A stretch of DNA of 64,000 bases from Ga0077555 sp963761475 (GTDB taxonomy: Bacteria > Pseudomonadota > Alphaproteobacteria > Rhizobiales > Hyphomicrobiaceae). Location: contig CAVXGT010000019.1 in assembly GCA_963761475.1 (NCBI GenBank), positions 372,001 through 436,000 on the forward strand, given 5' to 3'. A program made the translations under genes and the position numbers. The notes under the pieces are model-generated. The model searched no databases and was not told the origin of the DNA. It saw nothing but the letters and a program-made list of their open reading frames with translations. Numbering within the stretch: the stretch's first letter is position 1; each line of letters opens with the position of its first letter. Of this stretch, positions 1 to 8,756 are shown one piece after another.

Positions 1-155
1 GCGAGCCCATGGACGGGCCGCGCCACATCTGGTGGAATTTCGTGTCGTCGTCGCGGGATCGCATTCGCGCGGCACGCGAGGATTGGCGCCAGAAGCGCTT
101 CGATGTGGTGCCGGGCGATGAGGCCGAGTTCATTCCGCTGCCCGACGGGGCGTGA
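1..155 (+). CDS. Pirin family protein, C-terminal end (partial)
   Basis: Only the last 51 codons are present, reading in the frame that starts at base 3 and ending with TGA at 153-155. The peptide begins EPMDGPRHIWWNFVSS and ends AEFIPLPDGA. That is the usual pirin ending: the RHIWWNFVSS strand of the second cupin domain, a helix (RIRAAREDW), then a VPGDEAEFIPLP tail. Pirins are bicupin metal proteins; some act as quercetin 2,3-dioxygenases, and the role of this one cannot be told. It runs toward serS, which comes from the other strand. The family call is strong for such a short piece. Confidence 0.85.
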   Translation, partial: EPMDGPRHIWWNFVSSSRDRIRAAREDWRQKRFDVVPGDEAEFIPLPDGA

Positions 156-806
156 GTTGCTCTTCATCAAGCACTTGCGTCCACGCCCGCGTTGTCGCGC
201 CGTGGTGAGAAAAATGGGGAAAGGGCGGTACGCCCGTCCGTGAAGTTTGAGCGGCGCACCGCCCTCTTTTGTCGCTCGCTTTCTCCACCCAGCGGACACG
301 TCGGACAGGTCATGCGTGACCGGAGCACACCCGGACTCGTTGGCAGGCTGGCGAACGTAGGTGCGCCGCCACGAGGCGCTGAAATCGTCCGGCCCGTAGG
401 CCTTCGACTTCGGCGGCGACGGCACGACTGCGGCCAGGGCCCGGGCCACCAGATCATGCCGCTTGCCCGTGTTGCGCGCGTCCCGCGCCAGGAGCGACAC
501 TTGCCTCCACAGACGGATGCCTCCGGCAGCGTCCCCGTCGAGGCGAGCAGGAGGGAGCATACGCGCGGTTTGGCTCACGGGGATAAGTTTGTGCCCGGGC
601 GGCGAGTTTGTGGGGAGCATCAGCGCTGCTTGGGGCCTCGCCCTCTGGTAAGAGTTGGCGACCCGGTTTGGCTTCCTCGGTTCGCACCTGCGGCGCGAAT
701 GGGCCATTTTCAGGGCGCTTCTGATGCCCACGCAGCATCCGCGCTGGCCCATGCCCGTTTTGGGGACGTGTCCCCCAAACCCCCTCCTTTTTTCGTGGAG
801 GCTTCG
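156..806. other. Gene-free stretch between pirin and serS
   Basis: No open frame here has a recognisable product or a convincing ribosome site. The right part (about 683-793) contains the string CCTGCGGCGCGAATGG and a perfect hairpin GGGGACGTGTCCCC; the same string recurs on the other side of serS at about 2406, again followed by a hairpin. In many Hyphomicrobiales serS is followed by surE and pcm; neither is here. Confidence 0.5.
683..793. repeat. REP-like short repeat, copy 1
   Basis: It contains CCTGCGGCGCGAATGG near its left end and the self-complementary GGGGACGTGTCCCC (about 757-770), followed by a C-rich, T-rich tail. The shared 16-mer recurs at about 2406-2421 beside another hairpin. 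This looks like a dispersed palindromic element rather than coding DNA. Confidence 0.4.
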
Positions 807-2309
807 TCAGGCGATCCGTTCGAGGCCGCCCATGTAGGGGCGAAGCGCCTCGGGCACCAGAACCGAGCCGTCGGCCTGCTGGTAGTTTTCCAGGATCGCC
901 ACCAGTGTGCGCCCGACCGCGAGGCCGGAGCCGTTCAGGGTGTGCACGAAGCGCACGTCCTTGGCGTTGCCAGCCGGGCGATAGCGCGCTGACATGCGCC
1001 GCGCCTGGAAGTCGCCGCACACCGAGCACGACGAGATCTCGCGATAAGCGTCCTGGCCCGGGAGCCAAACTTCGATGTCGTAGGTTTTCTGCGAGGCAAA
1101 ACCCATGTCGCCGGTGCACAGCAGCATGGTGCGATAGGGTAGGCCCAGCCGCTGCAGGATGGTCTCGGCGCACCTGGTCATGCGCTCGTGTTCGGCCAGC
1201 GAATTTTCCGGCGTGGTGACCGAGACCAGCTCGACCTTCGTGAACTGGTGCTGGCGGATCATGCCGCGCGTGTCTTTGCCGGCGGCGCCCGCCTCCGAGC
1301 GAAAGCACGGCGTTCCCGCCGTGAACCGCTTCGGCAATTCGTCCTCGGCCAGGATCGTTTCGCGCACGAGATTGGTGAGGGACACTTCGGCGGTCGGGAT
1401 GAGCCAGAGCTTGAGATGCTCGATCTCCTCTGAATCAAACTCCCTACGAAACTTCGGTGCGAGGCGCCCGAGGATATCTTGTAGGCGTTCCCTCACATCG
1501 GCCTCTGGAATCCCCTGAAAGTAGAGCTTTTCAAGATCCTTCTGAGCTTTTTCTTCTGCTTCGCCAAATAGCTGATTGAAGACTAAGTCGACATCACCGA
1601 TGCTGCGTGTCGTCTGGAATAAATCGTCAGAGAATTTAGGAAGATTCCCTGTGCCATATGCCGCTGTGCCGCGGACAAGCAGCGGCGGGTTGACCTCGGT
1701 GTAGCCGCCGACGCCATCCTTGTCGGTGGCTGTGTGCGCGTCCAGCATGAACGCGGTGAGCGCGCGTTCCATGCGCGCCAGCGCGCCTTTCAGGTAAACG
1801 AAGCGCGCGCCCGACACTTTGCCCGCTGACTCGAAGTCCATCAGGCCGAGCGTTTCGCCGAGCTCGAAGTGCTGCTTCGGGGCGAAATCGAACGCGCGCG
1901 GGCTGCCCCACTTGCGCACTTCCTTGTTGTCGTGCTCGTCCTTGCCTTCGGGCACTTCGGCCAGCGGCAGGTTCGGGATCACCGCCAGCATGGCGTCCAG
2001 TTCGGCCAGCAACTCGCGGTCGCGCGTTTCGCTCGCCGCCAGCACGTCCTTGAGGCTCGCCACCTCGGCCTTCAAGGCATCGGCCTTGGCCTGATCCTTG
2101 ACCTTCATGGCGGCGCCGATCTCTTTGGATGCGGCATTGCGCCGGGCCTGCGCCTCCTGCAACTTGGTGGCCTCGGCGCGGCGGGCTTCGTCCTTTTTCA
2201 GGATGGCCTCGGCCGAGAACTGCCCTGCGCCATCGCCATGGATGCCACGCCGCTTCAAGCCGGCGTTGAAGGCTTCGGGATTGTCACGGATAGCCTTGAT
2301 GTCGTGCAC
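807..2309 (-). CDS. serS: Seryl-tRNA synthetase with an internal insertion
   Basis: Charges tRNA-Ser (and tRNA-Sec where present) with serine in the cytoplasm. The N-terminal coiled-coil tRNA-binding arm begins MHDIKAIRDNPEAF and spans about residues 1-110. The class II catalytic core follows, with motif 2 (FRSEAGAAGKDTRG) and motif 3 (REISSCSVCGDFQARR). The protein is 500 residues, against about 425-435 for most bacterial SerRS. The excess lies between LPKFSDDLF (ending at Phe231) and LWLIPTAEV (Trp302), where relatives have only a few residues. The DNA of that segment has visibly lower GC than its flanks. The gene follows tatABC on the same strand, as in other Hyphomicrobiales, after a 423-base gap. 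The identification is secure; what the insertion does is unknown. Confidence 0.97.
   Translation of the reverse strand: MHDIKAIRDNPEAFNAGLKRRGIHGDGAGQFSAEAILKKDEARRAEATKLQEAQARRNAASKEIGAAMKVKDQAKADALKAEVASLKDVLAASETRDRELLAELDAMLAVIPNLPLAEVPEGKDEHDNKEVRKWGSPRAFDFAPKQHFELGETLGLMDFESAGKVSGARFVYLKGALARMERALTAFMLDAHTATDKDGVGGYTEVNPPLLVRGTAAYGTGNLPKFSDDLFQTTRSIGDVDLVFNQLFGEAEEKAQKDLEKLYFQGIPEADVRERLQDILGRLAPKFRREFDSEEIEHLKLWLIPTAEVSLTNLVRETILAEDELPKRFTAGTPCFRSEAGAAGKDTRGMIRQHQFTKVELVSVTTPENSLAEHERMTRCAETILQRLGLPYRTMLLCTGDMGFASQKTYDIEVWLPGQDAYREISSCSVCGDFQARRMSARYRPAGNAKDVRFVHTLNGSGLAVGRTLVAILENYQQADGSVLVPEALRPYMGGLERIA
1430..1660 (-). other. Low-GC foreign-looking segment inside serS
   Basis: Codons in this block are AT-rich (CTT, AAA, TTA, GAA and similar) while serS on either side is strongly GC-biased. 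By hand count, bases 1501-1620 are about 47% GC. It encodes the ~65-residue insertion, which is rich in Glu, Lys and Leu (for example EAEEKAQKDLEKLYFQG) and predicted to be helical, plus about 15 conserved residues before it. No intein motifs (N-terminal Cys/Ser block, terminal His-Asn) are visible, and the frame stays open, so this is an in-frame protein insertion. Confidence 0.75.
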
Positions 2310-2402
2310 GGCGCGCCTCTTGGTCGTCGGTCATGATCTTTGGCGCCTTGATAGTCGGTGCGGCGGGGTTGGTCCAGTGGATCACCCAGCGGGGTGACAG
2401 CT

Positions 2403-2467
2403 CGCGCCTGCGGCGCGAATGGGGCCAGCCCCACACCCCGCCGGAGGGCGGAGCCCTCCGGACCACC
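2403..2467. repeat. REP-like short repeat, copy 2
   Basis: Starts with CGCGCCTGCGGCGCGAATGG, which shares 16 bases with the copy at about 683, and ends in the hairpin GGAGGGCGGAGCCCTCC. The two copies bracket serS in the same orientation. Confidence 0.45.
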
Positions 2468-2482
2468 CACCTTTTTCTGGAT

Positions 2483-2643
2483 GTAGGTTGGGTTAGCAGG
2501 CCACTTCGCTGCGTTGTCGATGCTGTGTTCGACCCTGCGTAACCCAACGCGGCGCGGTCCGTGATGGCAGATGTTGGGTTACGCGCGGGGCAGCATCCTT
2601 GGGCACCTCGATCTCAATGGCCGCGCTAACCCAACCTACGGCT
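2483..2643. repeat. Nested inverted repeat (MITE-like)
   Basis: The outer arms are GTAGGTTGGGTTAGC at the left end and GCTAACCCAACCTACG at the right end, about 140 bases apart. Inside lies a second inverted pair, CGTAACCCAAC and GTTGGGTTACG. All four arms share the core TTGGGTTA. The size and the terminal inverted repeats suit a small non-autonomous mobile element or a family of palindromic intergenic repeats. No target duplication was established. Confidence 0.6.
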
Positions 2644-2732
2644 GACGTGTTCCGCAGGCGCTAGATCTGGAGCGACTTCCCATTGCCTCGAGGCCGTTCG
2701 CGTAGATCAGTCCGAAGCTGCGGCGGTGGCGG

Positions 2733-3572
2733 CTATTCAGCGCCCGCCGCGTCGGCCTTTTCCTGCTCCTTCTTGGCGATGTGGTCGACGATCCAGATCG
2801 AGGCCTCGTAGAGCAGCACCGTCGGGCCCATCATGGCCAGCATGGAGAACGGATCGGGCGGCGACAGCACCGCGGCAGCACCCGTGATCGCTACGATGGC
2901 GTAGCGCCGGAAACTCCTGAGCGAGTCGCCCGTCACCATGCCGGCTCGCGCCAACAACGTCAGGATGACCGGCAACTGGAAGCAGATACCGAAGCCGAAG
3001 ATCAGCGTCATGATCAGCGACAGATACTCCGACACCTTTGGCAACAGCTCGATCGCCGCCTTGCCGTGCCCTGCCGCTTGCGGCGTGATGTCGAGCGAGA
3101 ACGTGATCAGCAACGGCATCACGACGAAGTACACGACCAGCGTGCCCAGGAAGAACAGCACCGGCGTTGCGATCAGGTAGGGAACGAACGCCTGCTTCTC
3201 GTTCTTGTAGAGGCCCGGCGCCACGAACTTGTAGACCTGGTTGGCAACCACGGGGAACGACAGGAACGCCGCGCCGAACATGGCGAGGCGAATGTTGGTG
3301 TAGAGCTGCTCGAGGAAGTGGGTGGCGATCAGGCGCGCCTTTTCCTCGCCCACCACGCGAACGTAGGGCCACACCAGCACGTTGTAGATCGGCTTGGCGA
3401 AGATGAAGCAACCGATGAACATCACCACGAAGGCGACCAGCGAATAGATCAAGCGCTGGCGCAGCTCCGTCAGATGCTCCATCAACGGCATCCGCGACTG
3501 GTCAAGCTCCTCGTCGTCGTCCCGGCGCTTGTCCGGCTCGTTCGGGCCACCGGTGGGCGTCATGTCCTGCAT
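2733..3572 (-). CDS. tatC: Sec-independent protein translocase TatC
   Basis: The membrane receptor of the twin-arginine translocase, which recognises the RR signal of folded export substrates. The 279 residues show the family layout. A hydrophilic N-terminus runs to the conserved MPLMEHLTELRQRLIYS (about residue 30). Six membrane segments follow, with the first periplasmic loop holding FLEQLYTNIRLAMFGA and the later loop holding GFGICFQLPVIL and LSPPDPFSMLAM. It starts 5 bases after the tatB stop, so the two are co-transcribed. A likely client inside this window is the Tat-signal phosphatase at 23813-25447. Confidence 0.97.
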   Translation of the reverse strand: MQDMTPTGGPNEPDKRRDDDEELDQSRMPLMEHLTELRQRLIYSLVAFVVMFIGCFIFAKPIYNVLVWPYVRVVGEEKARLIATHFLEQLYTNIRLAMFGAAFLSFPVVANQVYKFVAPGLYKNEKQAFVPYLIATPVLFFLGTLVVYFVVMPLLITFSLDITPQAAGHGKAAIELLPKVSEYLSLIMTLIFGFGICFQLPVILTLLARAGMVTGDSLRSFRRYAIVAITGAAAVLSPPDPFSMLAMMGPTVLLYEASIWIVDHIAKKEQEKADAAGAE

Positions 3573-3577
3573 CGGGG

Positions 3578-4090
3578 TCAGGCTCCGCCGTGAGAGGTGT
3601 CAGCGCCGGCCTCGGCCGGCTTGCGGGTTTCGGTGCTGGCGGCGACAGGACGCGGCTCAGCGGGAACGGGCGGGGTCGGCGCGGGCGGGGTCACCTCGGC
3701 GGCAATCGCGCCGGGATCGTCGCCGGCCGAAGTCTCCGTGCCGTCGGTGATAGCGGTAGACGCGCTGCCATCGGCCAGCGTCGTTTGCGACCGCAAAGTC
3801 TCGTCGAGGTCGCTGTTGATCGAGCGCATGTCGGTCTCGATGGAGTCGGTCGCCTCACGTAGAGACTTGTTGGTCTCCTCGCCCAGGTCCTGCATCTCCT
3901 TCTTGAGATCAGCCAGCTCGCTGTCGCGCATGGCGTCCTCGAACTGGCTGCGGAACTCGTTGGCCTGGCGCCGGATCATGCCGAGATAGCGACCGACCGT
4001 GCGCAGCAGGGCCGGCAGGTCTTTCGGCCCGACGACTAGCAGTGCCACGACGGCGAGAATGAGGAGTTTGGAGGAGGTCAGGTCGAACAT
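3578..4090 (-). CDS. tatB: Sec-independent protein translocase TatB
   Basis: Partner of TatC in the substrate receptor. The 170-residue protein begins MFDLTSSKLLILAVVALLVVG, one N-terminal membrane span with an early acidic residue and a glycine hinge. The amphipathic helix PKDLPALLRTVGRYLGMIRRQ follows, then a long acidic coiled-coil region (about 40-110) and a Pro/Ala/Thr-rich tail. The conserved GPKDLP turn and the length separate it from TatA. Spacing to tatC is 5 bases. It is separated from tatA by 192 bases that hold a strong terminator. Confidence 0.96.
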   Translation of the reverse strand: MFDLTSSKLLILAVVALLVVGPKDLPALLRTVGRYLGMIRRQANEFRSQFEDAMRDSELADLKKEMQDLGEETNKSLREATDSIETDMRSINSDLDETLRSQTTLADGSASTAITDGTETSAGDDPGAIAAEVTPPAPTPPVPAEPRPVAASTETRKPAEAGADTSHGGA

Positions 4091-4211
4091 GGTCTGGTTC
4101 CGACTCCCTTGGCCAGCACTTCAGGACCTTGGGGCTTCAGGATTGGCGACGCCAGGATCTGCGCCTCGAGGCAATCGGGACCACCGGCTTGCGGTGCGCC
4201 GGTGTGCGAGC

Positions 4212-4248
4212 AAACAAAAAGCGGGTGACTTTTGCTCGTCACCCGCTT
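4212..4248 (-). terminator. Rho-independent terminator between tatA and tatB
   Basis: Read on the minus strand this is AAGCGGGTGAC, an 8-base loop, GTCACCCGCTT, then a run of Ts (CTTTTTGTTT). The stem is perfect. It lies just after tatA and before tatB, so most transcripts should end after tatA with some read-through to tatBC. That would fit the excess of TatA over TatB and TatC needed for the pore. Confidence 0.85.
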
Positions 4249-4282
4249 CGGACCGTTCGATGGCATGCGTCCAGTTGCGGGC

Positions 4283-4537
4283 TCAGCCGACCTTCGATCC
4301 CGAGCTGGTTGCCTGGGCAGAGGGTACTCGCTGGGCTTCAATTGCCTTCTGCTCGGCCGCCTTCTTCGCTTCCTCGGTCTGTGCGACCTCGTCGGCGTCG
4401 TCCTGCAAGCCCTTCTTGAAGCTCTTGATACCCTTGGCGAAATCACCCATGATGCCGGAGATCTTGCCGCTGCCTCCAAAGAAGAGAAGGGCAACTACCA
4501 GGAAGATCAACCAGTGCCAGATGCTCAAGCTGCCCAT
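4283..4537 (-). CDS. tatA: Sec-independent protein translocase TatA
   Basis: Pore-forming subunit of the Tat translocase. At 84 residues it has the standard length. A short N-terminus and single membrane span (MGSLSIWHWLIFLVVALLFF) lead to the conserved glycine hinge FGGSGKISGIMGDFAKGIKSFKKG, and a charged, flexible tail follows. The start is preceded by a clear GCGGAGG ribosome site. A perfect terminator follows the gene, before tatB. It is divergent from uvrB. Confidence 0.97.
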   Translation of the reverse strand: MGSLSIWHWLIFLVVALLFFGGSGKISGIMGDFAKGIKSFKKGLQDDADEVAQTEEAKKAAEQKAIEAQRVPSAQATSSGSKVG

Positions 4538-4791
4538 TGCCGAATACCTCCGCTAACTGGCGCGGGGGAAGCGCCACTTCGAGTTTGCAGGCACTATCGC
4601 AGACGCCGCCCCTGCCTGCAAGGGAGCGTCCCGTTCGGAATCCCAAAACCGAGGGGCGAGGTTTATGCTGGCAAACTGTGTTCAGACTATGGTGCGCAAG
4701 CTGATTCTTGTGGGCCTGGATGCAACACACTTATGCCTGCGTCGTACGGTACGGCTTGAGCCGTCGCGGCGGGCTCGCCATATTAACCGCC

Positions 4792-7651
4792 ATGGCGAAA
4801 ATCCCGAAAGACACCACCCCCAAAGCCCGCCCATCCCGCGGCAAAAGCGGCAAGCCTACGGCGCCGCCGCTCGATACGGCGGCTGGCACGCCGGCGGTGG
4901 CGGCCGGCCGTGGGCGGCGCAAGGCTGTGATGGCGGGTTCCGCGCCCGACAGCCTGGGCTCCAGCTCTGCCGGTGGCGGTGGCTTCGGCGAGGCGCCGCA
5001 GGCTGGCTTCAGCGCCGTCGGGCCGCTGACCGACGCCCCCGGGATCGTCGAGAGTGGCTTTCAGCGCTCGCAAAGCACGGTCAGCCGCGATGTGATGGGC
5101 GTGCGTGGGGAGGGCAAGCTGCCGGCCTTGCGCTCGGTAGCGCCGCGGCCGGAGGATTTCTCGCCGTCCGCCGCCCTCAATGCCCTGCTGGCGCGGCCCA
5201 ACGAGCGCTCGGAGCAGGCCAAGGCGCTGATCGCCCGCCAGCCGATGATGGCGTCGCATCCGCTGGTCACCGGCGCTGGCATCGATTTCACGCCGCACCG
5301 TCCGCCCCGGCCCGAGAAGTCCGAGGGCGGGGTTCGATTCGAGATCTCGTCCGATTTCGAGCCGCGGGGCGACCAGCCGCAGGCCATCAAGGAGCTGGTC
5401 GGTGGCGTTGCCCAGCACGAGCGCGACCAGGTGCTGCTCGGCGTCACCGGCTCGGGCAAGACCTTCACCATGGCCCACGTCATCGCCGAGACGCAGCGGC
5501 CGGCGCTGATCCTGGCGCCGAACAAGACGCTCGCGGCCCAGCTCTACGGCGAGTTCAAATCGTTCTTTCCCGACAACGCCGTCGAGTATTTCGTCTCCTA
5601 CTACGACTACTACCAGCCGGAAGCCTATGTGCCGCGCACCGACACCTACATCGAGAAGGAAGCCTCGGTGAACGAGCAGATCGACCGGATGCGGCATGCC
5701 GCGACGCGGTCGCTGCTGGAACGTGACGACGTCATCATCGTGGCCTCCGTGTCGTGCATCTACGGCATCGGATCGGTCGAGACCTATACCGCCATGACGT
5801 TCGCGGTGAAGGTCGGCGAGGAGCTCTCCCGCGACCAGCTTCTGGCCGACCTGGTGGCGCTGCACTACCGGCGCAACGACGGCAATTTCCATCGCGGCAC
5901 CTTCCGCGTGCGCGGCGATACCGTCGAGCTGTTCCCGGCCCACTTGGAAGACCGTGCCTGGCGCTTCTCGTTCTTCGGCAACGAGATCGAGACCATCACC
6001 GAGTTCGATCCGCTCACCGGTCACAAGACCGATGACCTCAAGCTCGTCAAGGTCTATGCCAACTCGCACTACGTGACGCCGAAGCCGACGCTGCAGCAGG
6101 CCATCAAGTCGATCAAGGCCGAGCTGAAGCAGCGTCTGGACGAGCTCTACGCCACCGGTCGGCTGCTAGAAGCGCAGCGCCTCGAGCAGCGCACCGTGTT
6201 CGACATGGAGATGATGGAGGCGACGGGGGCGTGCGCGGGCATCGAGAACTACTCGCGCTATCTGACAGGCCGGCAGCCCGGCGAGCCGCCGCCGACGCTG
6301 TTCGAGTATCTCCCCGACAACGCCCTGGTGTTCGTCGACGAGAGCCACGTCACGGTGCCGCAGATCGGTGGCATGTTCCGCGGCGACTACCGGCGCAAGG
6401 CGACGCTTGCCGAATACGGCTTCCGGCTGCCGTCGTGTCTCGATAACCGTCCGCTGCGCTTCGAAGAATGGGACGCCATGCGGCCAGGCTCCGTCTATGT
6501 GTCGGCGACGCCCGGCGGTTGGGAGATGGATCAGACCGGCGGCGCCTTCGTCGAGCAGGTGATCCGGCCGACCGGCCTCATCGATCCCGTGGTCGAGGTG
6601 CGCTCGGCGCGCAACCAGGTCGACGACCTTCTCGACGAGGTGCGGCAGGTGGCGAAGGCCGGCTACCGCACGCTGGTGACCGTGCTCACCAAACGCATGG
6701 CCGAGGACCTGACCGAGTACCTGCACGACAACGGCATCCGCGTGCGCTACATGCACTCCGACATCGAGACGCTGGAGCGGATCGAGATCATCCGCGACCT
6801 GAGACTTGGCGCCTTCGACGTGTTGATCGGCATCAACCTGCTGCGCGAGGGGCTCGACATTCCCGAGTGCGCGCGCGTTGCCATTCTCGATGCCGACAAG
6901 GAAGGCTTCCTGCGCTCGGAGACCTCGCTGATCCAGACCATCGGCCGAGCCGCGCGCAACATCGACGGCAAAGTCATCCTTTACGCCGACACTATCACCG
7001 GCTCGATGGAGCGGGCGTTGGCAGAGACAGAGCGGCGACGCGAGAAGCAGCTTGCCTACAACACCGAACACGGCATCACGCCGGAGAGCGTGCGCAAGTC
7101 GATCGGCGACGTCATGGCATCGGTCTACGAGCAGGATCACGTCACGGTCGACGCCGGCTTATGCCGAGGGCGGGACGGCGCTCGTTGGCAACAACCTCGC
7201 CGCCGTCATCGACGACATGGAGCGTCGCATGAAGGAAGCTGCGGCCGATCTCGAGTTCGAGACGGCGGCCCGGCTGCGCGACGAGATCAAGCGGCTACGC
7301 GACACCGAGCTTGCCATCGCCGACGATCCGCTGGCCCGGCAGTCCGAGGTGGAAGATCGAGCCGGCGCCTTCGAAGGTGCGCGCAAATACGGCCCCGCGG
7401 CCAACATGCCCCGTCGCGCTGCGGCCGGGTCTCGCGCGCCGTCCGGCGACGGTTCCGGCGTGGGATCGAGAGTTCGCAAGCCGACGCTCGACGAGATGAC
7501 GGTCGGGCGCACGGAAGTGCCGCTTGGGGGCGCGCCGCCGGAGAAGCCCAAGGCGCCGGCCCTGCCGACCAAGACGCGCGAGATCGAGGGCACCTACGAC
7601 AAGGGCAAGCGGCGCGGCCGACAACGCAAGACCGGCCGGCCGGGAATGTAA
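4792..7651 (+). CDS. uvrB: Excinuclease ABC subunit B, frameshifted before the UVR domain
   Basis: DNA-damage recognition helicase of nucleotide excision repair. The start MAKIPKDTTPK opens a ~175-residue, low-complexity N-terminal extension. The UvrB core begins at FEISSDFEPRGDQPQAI with Walker A GVTGSGKT (about residues 216-223), the damage-probing hairpin YYDYYQPEAY, and the helicase motifs DESHVTVPQ, NLLREGLDIPE and TIGRAARN. Long N-terminal extensions occur in rhizobial UvrB. After HVTVDAG (about 7158) the frame breaks. The correct continuation YAEGGTALVGNNLAAVIDDM, with the C-terminal UVR (UvrC-binding) motif, lies one base over and runs to the stop at 7651. As written, the first frame would instead read an unrelated tail to 7857. 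One extra base near 7158-7163 explains it. Confidence 0.93.
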
Positions 7652-7706
7652 GGGGGCCACTCGGGCGAACAATTCAGCGTCACGAATTGCTTGTGTCGGC
7701 ACGCAC

Positions 7707-8756
7707 TCACATCTGCGATGTGGTGCTCGACCGGCTTGGTCGCAATCGGTATTGGCTGATGCCCCACTCCTCACCATCGCGGTACCCGAACAACCCTGAG
7801 GTCGCCAGGAAGAACAGTCGCCAGCGGCGCAACCAGACCTGCGTCTCGTCGCCGTAGACGGGACTGAGTATCCGGACAATCCGATTCGCATTTCGGTCAA
7901 AGTTCATCAGCCAGTCGTCAGCGGTTCGGGCATAGTTCGCGCCGCTCCATCGCCATTCCTTCTCGACCTCGAAGCAATCGGGAAACTCGTACATGAGGCG
8001 ATGACTGGGCATGATGCCGCCGGTGAAAAAGTGCTCGGCAATCCAGTCGTCCTGGCCGTCGTTTTCGAACCTGTAGGGGGCGGCGCGGTGTGCGAAGACA
8101 TGGACGAAGACGCGGCCGTCCGGCGTCAGCCAGGATCGCAAGCGCTCGAGCAGTTTCCGCCAGTTCGACATGTGCTCGAACATCTCGATGGAAACGATCC
8201 GGTCGAACTTCTCGGTCGTCGAGAAGTCGTTCATGTCGGCTGTGACGAGGCGGATATTGGTCAAGCCCTGCCGCGCGGCGGCATCGGCGATGAAGGCCCG
8301 CTGGGAGGAGGAGTTGGAGACCGCGAGGATGGTCGCGTTCGGATATTGCCGTGCCATCCACAGTGTGAGCGAGCCCCAGCCGCAGCCGAGTTCCAGGATG
8401 GTTTGACCATCGGCAAGGCCGGCATTGCGGGCAGATGTCGCGAGCGCCAGTTCCTCGGCCTGCGCCAGAGACGACATGCTATCTGCATAGAGGCCGCAGG
8501 AATACTTGCGCTGCGGGCCGAGTACGAGTTCGAAGAACTCCGCAGGCACCTCGTAGTGCTGGCGGTTGGCAGCGTCCGTATGCAGCGCGAGCGGCTCGGT
8601 TGCCATTGCCTCGGCGAAGTCGCGCGTTGCGTGGTCGGTCGATCGTTCGAGACTGCGGCTCGTGCGCGCCACGAGCGTCCGGATCGTCAATCGGGTCAGT
8701 GCATCGGGAACGGGTGCAGTCTCGAACGCGCGGGTTGCCAGTGCCTTGAGGCTCAT
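7707..8756 (-). CDS. SAM-dependent methyltransferase of the RpoE locus (FufM-like candidate)
   Basis: A 349-residue class I methyltransferase of the cyclopropane-fatty-acid synthase type. The SAM site is LELGCGWGSLTLWMA (about residue 130) and later motifs are TADMNDF and IVSIEMFEHM. Before it sits HYEVPAEFFELVLGPQRKYSCG, matching the lipid-substrate face of CFA-like enzymes. The start overlaps the DUF1295 stop by four bases (ATGA), so it belongs to the rpoE-chrR operon. Known from Rhodopseudomonas palustris: a second methylase, FufM, adds a methyl group to a furan fatty acid. Inference: the shorter of two methylases in an RpoE locus fits FufM, but a different lipid substrate cannot be excluded. 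Confidence 0.8.
   Translation of the reverse strand: MSLKALATRAFETAPVPDALTRLTIRTLVARTSRSLERSTDHATRDFAEAMATEPLALHTDAANRQHYEVPAEFFELVLGPQRKYSCGLYADSMSSLAQAEELALATSARNAGLADGQTILELGCGWGSLTLWMARQYPNATILAVSNSSSQRAFIADAAARQGLTNIRLVTADMNDFSTTEKFDRIVSIEMFEHMSNWRKLLERLRSWLTPDGRVFVHVFAHRAAPYRFENDGQDDWIAEHFFTGGIMPSHRLMYEFPDCFEVEKEWRWSGANYARTADDWLMNFDRNANRIVRILSPVYGDETQVWLRRWRLFFLATSGLFGYRDGEEWGISQYRLRPSRSSTTSQM

Larger units (their letters stand above)
2310..2732. other. Repeat-filled gap between tatC and serS
   Basis: There is no gene here. The stretch separates tatC from serS, which usually lie close together, and is made largely of two repeat structures listed separately: a REP-like hairpin at 2403-2467 and a nested inverted repeat at 2483-2643. 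Their insertion probably widened the gap. Confidence 0.6.

Noticed and set aside
1404..1619. SerRS insertion as an intein
   Set aside because: Too short, and it lacks the N-terminal Cys/Ser and C-terminal His-Asn splice motifs; it also does not sit at a catalytic motif.
7172..7857. C-terminal tail of the uvrB first frame as a new fused domain
   Set aside because: The tail is Arg/Gly-rich nonsense, while the adjacent frame encodes the expected UvrB end with the UVR motif.
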